DNA of 10,855 bases from Verrucomicrobiota bacterium (GTDB lineage Bacteria; Verrucomicrobiota; Verrucomicrobiia; Chthoniobacterales; UBA10450), in assembly GCA_003217965.1 (NCBI GenBank), contig QHNB01000012.1, forward strand, positions 1 to 10,855. The letters run 5' to 3'. The position numbers and the translations under genes are program-made. The notes under the pieces are model-generated. The model did no database searches. It was not told where the DNA came from and saw only the letters and a list, made by a program, of their open reading frames with translations. Shown here in pieces: positions 6,485 through 10,855 of this stretch (within the stretch, counting starts at the first letter, position 1; every line of letters begins with the position of its first letter).

Positions 6485-8194
6485 ATGAAACGATTCCTGA
6501 TTTTGTGGGCGGCATGCGCGCTCCTTATACCGGCGCTGCAGTCAGCACGCGCCGCGGACGTATCGGTTGATTATTTCTATGACAACCTTACCGGCGGAAA
6601 CTGGTACGAAGTAACTGGCTACGGTTATGTCTGGCAGCCGGACGTCGCAAGTAACCCGAACTGGCGACCGTACACTGACGGCTATTGGGCTTATACCGAT
6701 GTCGGCTGGACCTGGGTCTCTTATGAAGATTTTGGCTGGGCCACTTACCATTATGGCCGTTGGGCCCGCTTAGCCGACTATGGCTGGGTTTGGGTCCCGG
6801 GCTACGATTGGGGTCCGGCTTGGGTATCATGGCGAACCGGTGGGGATTACGTCGGTTGGGCACCCCTGCCGCCAGCTGCAGGCGAAGTCGTTTATGAAGG
6901 CCGGCCAATCGATTATCGGGTGGACGCGGAATACGACATCGGTCCTGCATATTACAATTTTATCGATTTGCGCTATATCGGTGAGCCGGTTCTGCGGGAT
7001 CGGATTTTTCCGTGGGATCAGAACGTTGTTTACGTCGAGCGGACCGTAAATGTTACCAACATTACTTATAACAACGGCCTGGTTTACAACTACGGGCCGG
7101 ATTACGGAACCTTGAGCGCATACTCGGTTCGTCCAATCCAGCGTCTGAGACTGGAGCGCGCCAATATCGATCCAATCCAAGCGGTGAAGATGGGCAACGT
7201 CACCAAAGTCGAAGGCAATAAACTGGTTTTGGCGGCCCCTATGAAACTACAGAAGGCTCCGGCCCAAATGGCACCGCCCAAACTGAAGGGTAAAATAGAA
7301 CAACCAAAGTTGGAGAAAGGCTGGGCCAATGTGACCGATCCCGGCACCAAGGCGCGGCTAGTGCAGAAGTTTAAATCCGAAAACCCGAAGAATATTCCGA
7401 AGCCGAACATTCCGCCAAAAGGCAGTACAAATGCAGCAGCGAACTTGAACGCGCCAAATGCCGGACCGGGCGCTGCCGTTCCTCCTGGCGGTTCGCCATT
7501 CCAAGGGAAAGGCAAAGGTAAAGGCGAAAAGTTCCAGACCCAGGCCGGGCAGCCGGCAGCGCCCGCGACATCCGCTGGTCAGGGGTTAGCGCCTGTCGGC
7601 AAGGGCAAAAAGAACAAGGGTGAGAGGTTTGAAAGTCAGCCCGGTATTGCTCCGGGAAGTTCGCCTCCTGAAGGGGCCACTTCCTTCGAGGGCAAAGGCA
7701 AAAAGAACAAGGGTGAGAGGTTTGAAAGTCAGCGCGGTGTTGCTCCTGGGGGTTCAACCGCCGAAGGGGCGGCTTCATTCGAGGGCAAAGGCAAAAAGAA
7801 CAAGACTGGCGAAGTTCGTGGACAAGCGATGCCAGGCGCCGAGCAGCCAGGTGTCGGGCCCCTGACAAACCAGCCCGGTGCCGGAAAAGGGAAGCAAAAA
7901 GGTGGCCCCCGACGTGAGGAAAATTTAGCCAATCAGAACGTTCAACCTCCTGGCGGCGCAGGAAATCCGCCAGGTGAAGGCAAGCGTAATCGCAAAGCCG
8001 AGCGTTTGAACGCCCAGGGCAATCCAAGTGGTCCTCCTCCGCCCCCTCCGCAAGGATTTAACGCGCCCGGAGGCGGTAAAAACCGCGGCCAAGCCCAAGG
8101 CCAAGGCCAACCCCAAGGACAGCCACAGCCGCAGGGAACCGAAGGCAAAGGCAAAAAGAACAAGGGCCAACCTTCGCCACCGCCTCCGCAGTAG
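6485..8194 (+). CDS. secreted DUF6600-like Trp/Tyr-repeat protein with long basic low-complexity tail
   Basis: The 569-residue product starts with a clear Sec signal peptide (MKR, hydrophobic 4-19, probable cleavage after ARA at 21-23), so it is exported. Residues about 27-130 resemble the DUF6600 type: 14 Trp between 40 and 125, with repeat starts GYVWQP (47), GWTWVS (74), GWVWVP (100) and GWAPLP (124). Residues 131-235 are more ordinary and Tyr/Val-rich (for example NVTNITYNNGLVYNYG). A short basic stretch leads into a tail from about 300 to the end that is rich in Gly, Pro, Gln, Asn and Lys, with GKGKKNKG-type blocks at 372, 403, 434 and 554 and two polyproline runs near 517 and 565. The function is unknown; surface, wall or matrix binding through the aromatic repeats and polyanion binding by the Lys-rich tail are inferences. 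The ATG start is fixed by the signal peptide. A convergent asd gene follows. Confidence 0.85.
   Translation: MKRFLILWAACALLIPALQSARAADVSVDYFYDNLTGGNWYEVTGYGYVWQPDVASNPNWRPYTDGYWAYTDVGWTWVSYEDFGWATYHYGRWARLADYGWVWVPGYDWGPAWVSWRTGGDYVGWAPLPPAAGEVVYEGRPIDYRVDAEYDIGPAYYNFIDLRYIGEPVLRDRIFPWDQNVVYVERTVNVTNITYNNGLVYNYGPDYGTLSAYSVRPIQRLRLERANIDPIQAVKMGNVTKVEGNKLVLAAPMKLQKAPAQMAPPKLKGKIEQPKLEKGWANVTDPGTKARLVQKFKSENPKNIPKPNIPPKGSTNAAANLNAPNAGPGAAVPPGGSPFQGKGKGKGEKFQTQAGQPAAPATSAGQGLAPVGKGKKNKGERFESQPGIAPGSSPPEGATSFEGKGKKNKGERFESQRGVAPGGSTAEGAASFEGKGKKNKTGEVRGQAMPGAEQPGVGPLTNQPGAGKGKQKGGPRREENLANQNVQPPGGAGNPPGEGKRNRKAERLNAQGNPSGPPPPPPQGFNAPGGGKNRGQAQGQGQPQGQPQPQGTEGKGKKNKGQPSPPPPQ
6623..6874 (+). repeat. 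degenerate ~26-residue aromatic protein repeats
   Basis: Within the secreted protein, the pattern G-[YW]-x-[WP] begins at residues 47, 74, 100 and 124, spaced 27, 26 and 24 residues. Between them are recurring GYW, GW and RW elements. The repetition is at protein level; the DNA copies have diverged, which suggests an old, functionally constrained repeat. Confidence 0.65.
7598..7804 (+). repeat. 93-bp in-frame tandem repeat, about 2.2 copies
   Basis: Unit 1 covers 7598-7690, unit 2 7691-7783, and the start of a third 7784-7804. Each unit is 31 codons and begins with a GKGKKNK block; units 1 and 2 continue into GERFESQ, then a Pro/Gly/Ser spacer and a final SFEG. Stretches of over 40 nt are nearly identical between units 1 and 2 (start of unit through GAAAGTCAGC), indicating recent duplication by slippage or unequal recombination. 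A further copy of the GKGKKNKG block lies at 8144-8167 near the gene's end. The period is a multiple of three, so the frame is kept. Confidence 0.85.
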
Positions 8195-8253
8195 AAATCT
8201 TTCGAAATTGGAAATAGGAACTTCCGCTCATAATCTGGAACCGTCCCACGACT

Positions 8254-8277
8254 GACGTTGCGCGCGAGCGCGCCGTC
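8254..8277. terminator. possible hairpin terminator between convergent genes
   Basis: An inverted repeat pairs GACG (8254-8257) with CGTC (8274-8277) and GCGCG (8260-8264) with CGCGC (8269-8273), with two unpaired T at 8258-8259 and loop CGAG. It lies between the 3' ends of the secreted-protein gene and asd, where a shared terminator is expected. There is no U-tract on either strand, so it is not a classical intrinsic terminator and may instead be a GC-rich intergenic repeat. Confidence 0.35.
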
Positions 8278-8279
8278 TC

Positions 8280-9275
8280 TTAGAGCAATTCGGCTATTTG
8301 CACCGCGTTCAGCGCCGCGCCTTTTAGAAGCTGGTCGCCTGATACCCAGAAAGCGAGACCGTTTTCAAAACTGCAGTCACGCCGTACCCGGCCCACTTGG
8401 CAGTTATCTTTACCTGCAACAGAGTGGGGTGTCGGATATCGGCTGTGGGCAGGCTCATCCACCAGTTCGATCCCTGGAGCTTTCGCTAGAACTTCATGTG
8501 CGCGTTTGACCGAGACCGGCTCGGTAAACTCGGCGTGCACGGCAACAGAGTGCGCACGATAGACCGGCACGCGCACGCATGTAACGGAGGCGCAGAACTT
8601 CGGGTGGTGCATGATCCGGCGTCCCTCATTTTGCATTTTCATTTCCTCCTTCGTGTAGCCGGTTTCGAGAAATAGATCGACCTGGGGTAAGACGTTGAAG
8701 GCGATCGGATGTGGATAAACTTCAGGTCTCATCGGTCGATTTTCCACAAACGCTTGAACTTGCTGCTCCAGTTCGACAATGGCGCGCGCACCGCTACCGG
8801 ACACGGCCTGATAACTCGCTGCGAAAACCCGCTCCACATTGAACGTCCGATGCAGGGGATAAATCGCCATTAATGCGATGGCAGCGGTGCAATTTGGATT
8901 GGCGATAATCCCATGATGCAACTTCACGTCGTCCCTATTGATTTCCGGAATGACAAGAGGAACACCCGGGTTCATCCGGAACATGGAGGAATTATCGATT
9001 ACGATGGCTCCAGAATCCCGGGCTATCGGAGCGAACTCGCGGGCAATCTGGCCACCAGCACTGAACAAGGCAATGTCGATGCCGCGAAAGGAATTGCGCG
9101 TCAGTTCTTCGACTGCAATTTTTTCTCCTTGAAACGAAACCGCTTTCCCGGCGGAACGCATTGACGCCAGGGGTCGAATTGAGCGAATGGGAAAATCACG
9201 TCTCTCGAGTACTCGAAACATTTCCGTTCCGACCGCGCCGGTCGCCCCGACGACGGCGATATGATAACTTCTCAT
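8280..9275 (-). CDS. asd: aspartate-semialdehyde dehydrogenase
   Basis: Asd reduces aspartyl phosphate to aspartate semialdehyde with NADPH, the branch point to lysine/diaminopimelate and to threonine/methionine. The 331 residues show the N-terminal NADP-binding loop VGATGAVG at 9-16, FSAGG at 71-75, DNSSMFRM at 94-101, VIPEIN at 108-113, and the catalytic cysteine C129 in NPNCTA. SYQAVSGSG at 154-162 carries the substrate-site Gln156, and R235 and H242 lie in RVPVYRAHS, the usual Arg/His catalytic pair. The length is normal (about 330-370). The usual GHSE element reads AHSV here, a variation next to the catalytic His whose effect is unknown. ATG at 9275 directly precedes the nucleotide-binding strand, so the start is firm; no Shine-Dalgarno is obvious. 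The gene is the only minus-strand gene in the window. It converges with the secreted repeat protein and diverges from the L,D-transpeptidase with 32 nt between starts. Confidence 0.96.
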   Translation of the reverse strand: MRSYHIAVVGATGAVGTEMFRVLERRDFPIRSIRPLASMRSAGKAVSFQGEKIAVEELTRNSFRGIDIALFSAGGQIAREFAPIARDSGAIVIDNSSMFRMNPGVPLVIPEINRDDVKLHHGIIANPNCTAAIALMAIYPLHRTFNVERVFAASYQAVSGSGARAIVELEQQVQAFVENRPMRPEVYPHPIAFNVLPQVDLFLETGYTKEEMKMQNEGRRIMHHPKFCASVTCVRVPVYRAHSVAVHAEFTEPVSVKRAHEVLAKAPGIELVDEPAHSRYPTPHSVAGKDNCQVGRVRRDCSFENGLAFWVSGDQLLKGAALNAVQIAELL

Positions 9276-9307
9276 TGCCAGCAGCAGTTTAGGACGGCGC
9301 TATTCCG

Positions 9308-9769
9308 ATGCAAAATTCTCCGGTTAAGATTGATGTCTCGATTGGTAAGCAGGAGCTGAAACTGCGCCGTGGCCGAAAAATCATTCGGCGCTACCCGGTT
9401 TCGAGCTCGCGTTTTGGCTTGGGGACTGAACCTGGCAGCAACAAAACGCCGCTCGGCAAATTTCGCATTAGCGATAAAATCGGGGCGGACGCTCCGCCCG
9501 GTACGATTTTCGTGGGGCGCGTCCCGCTCGGCCCGAACGATGAGCTACCGGCGACGGAGGATCTTGTACTTTCGCGTATTCTCTGGCTCGATGGGTTTGA
9601 ACGAGCCAATGCCAACACCCGTGATCGCTTTATTTACATTCACGGCACGAAACACGAGGACAAAATTGGACAGCCTAACAGCCACGGATGCATTCGGATG
9701 CGAAACGCTGATGTCATTGAGCTTTTCGAATTGGTGGACGTGGGGACGCCGGTAACGATTAAGAAGTAG
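9308..9769 (+). CDS. L,D-transpeptidase (YkuD/ErfK family), single domain
   Basis: The YkuD catalytic domain forms 3-3 peptidoglycan crosslinks or attaches proteins to diaminopimelate in the wall through an active-site cysteine. The 153-residue product is almost entirely this domain: VSIGKQELKLRR at 10-21, YPVSSS at 29-34, GSNKTPLGKFRI at 43-54, then IHGT with H112 and the signature SHGCIRM at 125-131 with catalytic C128 and R130. It has no LysM or other binding module. It also has no visible signal peptide or membrane segment, and a TAG at 9290-9292 in frame blocks any upstream extension, so either export is unusual or the protein acts elsewhere. The ATG at 9308 is the first start in the frame. 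It diverges from asd across 32 nt. A short hairpin (GAGGT/ACCTC, 9770-9785) follows the stop without a T-run. Confidence 0.93.
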   Translation: MQNSPVKIDVSIGKQELKLRRGRKIIRRYPVSSSRFGLGTEPGSNKTPLGKFRISDKIGADAPPGTIFVGRVPLGPNDELPATEDLVLSRILWLDGFERANANTRDRFIYIHGTKHEDKIGQPNSHGCIRMRNADVIELFELVDVGTPVTIKK

Positions 9770-9808
9770 GAGGTCGAGCAACCTCACCGCGCGCGGCAAA
9801 GAAAATCG

Positions 9809-9837
9809 TTGCGTGCCCCGAGTTGCCAACTTAAAAG
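9809..9837 (+). promoter_or_regulatory. candidate sigma70-type promoter for the small lipoprotein
   Basis: TTGCGT at 9809-9814 and TAAAAG at 9832-9837 are separated by 17 nt. They match the TTGACA and TATAAT consensus at only three and four of six bases. Transcription would begin near 9844, leaving a leader of about 30 nt that contains the ribosome binding site. The match is modest and could be chance. Confidence 0.3.
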
Positions 9838-9858
9838 CTCGACAGCAACTAGCTGCGA

Positions 9859-9868
9859 AAGGGGTGAG
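9859..9868 (+). promoter_or_regulatory. ribosome binding site of the small lipoprotein
   Basis: The purine-rich stretch AAGGGGTGAG ends 7 nt before the ATG at 9876. It is the clearest Shine-Dalgarno sequence in the window and selects this ATG over the in-frame GTG at 9813, which would place 21 extra charged residues ahead of the signal peptide. Confidence 0.7.
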
Positions 9869-9875
9869 AAACAGA

Positions 9876-10001
9876 ATGCGAATTTTAAAAGCAATAATGA
9901 TCGTGGCCGTTTTGGCCGGCGCCTTAAGCTTGGGCGCGTGCGCTCAAAGAAAGGAGACGGTGGCCACGGAGACAACTGCCGGGCGGACGTATACCAAGTA
10001 A
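9876..10001 (+). CDS. 41-residue small lipoprotein of unknown function
   Basis: The peptide starts MRILKAIMIVAV, a short basic N-terminus followed by a hydrophobic core, and reaches a lipobox LGAC at 19-22 with the lipidated cysteine at C22. Cleavage there would leave a mature lipopeptide of only 20 residues, polar and rich in Thr, Ala, Glu and Lys (CAQRKETVATETTAGRTYTK). Lys or Arg at the mature +3/+4 positions and no Asp at +2 suggest outer-membrane sorting if the E. coli rules apply. The true start is the ATG at 9876, supported by the Shine-Dalgarno at 9859-9868. The gene stands alone between the L,D-transpeptidase gene and a strong terminator, so it is probably monocistronic. Size and topology recall entericidin-type lipoproteins, but I see no sequence match and assign no function. 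Confidence 0.8.
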   Translation: MRILKAIMIVAVLAGALSLGACAQRKETVATETTAGRTYTK

Positions 10002-10040
10002 ACTCACGTTCGCTGGGTGATCTGCGGAAGCATTTAACTT

Positions 10041-10078
10041 AAGGCCAGGTCGCATCGTCGGCCTGGCCTTTTCCCTTT
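10041..10078 (+). terminator. strong rho-independent terminator
   Basis: AAGGCCAGG at 10041-10049 pairs with CCTGGCCTT at 10062-10070. The stem extends inward by a T-G wobble and two GC pairs (10050-10052 with 10059-10061), giving a 12-bp stem with a 6-nt loop. A T-rich tract follows (TTTTCCCTTT from 10069). It ends the transcript of the small lipoprotein and insulates hutH. Confidence 0.88.
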
Positions 10079-10095
10079 CAGCGGGAGAGCGGCCT

Positions 10096-10123
10096 TTGTC
10101 ATTTGATAACGAACAACTAAAGT
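10096..10123 (+). promoter_or_regulatory. candidate promoter immediately before hutH
   Basis: TTGTCA at 10096-10101 matches the -35 consensus at five of six bases. TAAAGT at 10118-10123 matches the -10 consensus at four of six, with a 16-nt spacer. The GTG start at 10131 lies 7 nt after the -10 element, so a transcript from here would be leaderless or nearly so. That agrees with the missing Shine-Dalgarno, but the call rests on short matches. Confidence 0.35.
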
Positions 10124-10130
10124 TCGCGCT

Positions 10131-10855
10131 GTGAAGATTTCTGGCAGCCCGATCTCGCTGGCGGAGTTGAACACGGCCGCTTACGGCTGCGAACCGGTCG
10201 AGCTGACAAACGAAGCGCGCGAGCGTATCCGCAGCTCGCGCAAAGTCGTCGACGAAATCCTGCGGCGCGGCGAAATTGTCTACGGCATCAGCACTGGTTT
10301 CGGCAAACTATCCGACGTCAAAATCGCGCCGGATGCGCTTCGACAATTGCAACTTAATCTCGTCCGCAGCCACTGCTGTGGTGTGGGCGAACCCCTCCCA
10401 ACTCCAGAAGTTCGCGCTATGATTTTTTTGCGAGCCAACGTGCTCGCGCTCGGATTCAGTGGGGTCCGCCTCGAAGTCGTTGAATTTCTATGTCACATGC
10501 TGAATCGCGGAGTCTACCCCGTGGTTCCCGAGAAGGGTTCGGTTGGCGCGAGTGGCGATCTTGCTCCTCTGGCCCATCTCGCTCTGGGGATGATTGGTGA
10601 AGGGGAAGTATTTTGGGAAGGCAAAAGGCTGCCATCCGCCGACGCGCTGACTAAGGCAGGCTTGAAACCAATTGTGCTGGAGGCGAAGGACGGCCTGGCC
10701 CTCTTAAATGGCACCCAGGCGATGCACGCCGTCGGCGGCCTTGCTTTATTGCGCGCGAAGCGCCTCGCCCACGTCGCCGACGTGGCGGGTGCGATGACGC
10801 TTGAAGGATTGATGGGCACACCGCGCGCCTTTGACCCACGTCTGCAACGGGCCCG
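10131..10855 (+). CDS. hutH: histidine ammonia-lyase HutH (5' part, cut by window end)
   Basis: HutH eliminates ammonia from L-histidine to give urocanate, the first step of histidine use. The 241 visible codons, about half of the usual 500-residue enzyme, match the MIO-dependent ammonia-lyase family. YGISTGFG at 51-58 carries the catalytic Tyr51, RSHCCGVGE at 79-87 carries His81 typical of histidine-specific enzymes, and FSGVR lies at 109-113. GSVGASGDLAPLAH at 136-149 contains the Ala140-Ser141-Gly142 triad that cyclises into the MIO prosthetic group, and LLNGTQAMHA at 191-200 carries Asn193 of the active site. The GTG start at 10131 is the only plausible one, because a TAA lies in frame at 10107-10109 with no other usual start between. 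No Shine-Dalgarno is seen. It follows a strong terminator, so it begins a new unit; whether hutU, hutI or others follow lies outside the window. A tyrosine or phenylalanine lyase is less likely given SH at 80-81. Confidence 0.93.
   Translation, partial: MKISGSPISLAELNTAAYGCEPVELTNEARERIRSSRKVVDEILRRGEIVYGISTGFGKLSDVKIAPDALRQLQLNLVRSHCCGVGEPLPTPEVRAMIFLRANVLALGFSGVRLEVVEFLCHMLNRGVYPVVPEKGSVGASGDLAPLAHLALGMIGEGEVFWEGKRLPSADALTKAGLKPIVLEAKDGLALLNGTQAMHAVGGLALLRAKRLAHVADVAGAMTLEGLMGTPRAFDPRLQRA

Noticed and set aside
7371..8027. 218-codon minus-strand ORF opposite the repeat-protein tail
   Set aside because: It is the antisense of low-complexity GKGKK/Pro/Gln codons; its repeated CSFCLCPR text is the mirror of the sense repeats, and the sense protein has a signal peptide and family features.
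8216..8225. AGGAACTTCC-like stretch resembling half of a yeast FRT recombination site
   Set aside because: Only about one half-site of roughly ten bases matches, with no opposing half-site or spacer; chance similarity between convergent genes.
9770..9785. Small hairpin GAGGT/ACCTC after the L,D-transpeptidase stop as a terminator
   Set aside because: Five-base stem and no T-run; too weak to call.
9821..9850. Inverted repeat AGTTGC ... GCAACT as a possible operator or attenuator
   Set aside because: Six-base arms with an 18-nt loop are expected by chance in this much sequence, and no further pairing supports a structured leader.
9813..9875. Upstream GTG start for the small lipoprotein, adding 21 residues
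   Set aside because: It would put a charged extension before the signal peptide and ignores the good Shine-Dalgarno at 9859-9868; the GTG also falls in the candidate -35 element.
1..10855. CRISPR arrays, insertion sequences, integrases, phage genes, toxin-antitoxin pairs, tRNAs
   Set aside because: No regularly spaced direct repeats, terminal inverted repeats with a transposase, recombinase motifs or cloverleaf sequences were seen by eye on either strand.

Overview
The window looks like ordinary chromosomal DNA from a Gram-negative (diderm) bacterium. It holds a run of plus-strand housekeeping genes, one minus-strand gene, and a complete or partial gene almost everywhere. GC content is moderate and fairly even (estimated by eye). 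Several starts are GTG or TTG, and Shine-Dalgarno sequences are mostly weak or absent. The secreted aromatic-repeat (DUF6600-like) protein, the tiny lipoprotein and the GTG/TTG starts would fit a soil Verrucomicrobiota bacterium such as Chthoniobacterales. That assignment is inference from gene content only; no marker gene here proves it.

Layout. Positions 1-6385 are a tight plus-strand cluster: the 3' end of an unrecognised gene (1-177), a DUF72/YecE protein (174-1076), recJ (1097-2788), recG (2781-4841) and an HtrA/DegP-type serine protease (4841-6385). Three of the four junctions are start/stop overlaps (4, 8 and 1 nt) and the fourth is a 20-nt gap, so this is very probably one operon joining DNA repair with envelope protein quality control. 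After a 99-nt gap comes a 569-residue secreted protein (6485-8194) with Trp/Tyr-rich repeats at its N-terminus and a long Lys/Gly/Pro/Gln-rich low-complexity tail.

A minus-strand asd gene (8280-9275) converges on the secreted-protein gene and diverges, with only 32 nt between starts, from an L,D-transpeptidase gene (9308-9769). Asd supplies the aspartate semialdehyde needed for diaminopimelate, and L,D-transpeptidases crosslink peptidoglycan through diaminopimelate, so the pair plausibly belongs to one wall theme. Next is a self-contained unit: a 41-residue lipoprotein (9876-10001) with its own ribosome binding site, a candidate promoter and a strong intrinsic terminator (10041-10078). The window ends inside histidine ammonia-lyase, hutH (10131 to the edge).

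I found no CRISPR array, insertion sequence, phage gene, tRNA, rRNA or convincing riboswitch, and no stretch over 300 bases without a gene. I do not see a clear undescribed system. The items most worth a second look are the secreted repeat protein, the orphan lipoprotein unit, the asd/L,D-transpeptidase divergent pair and the gene end hidden at the left edge.
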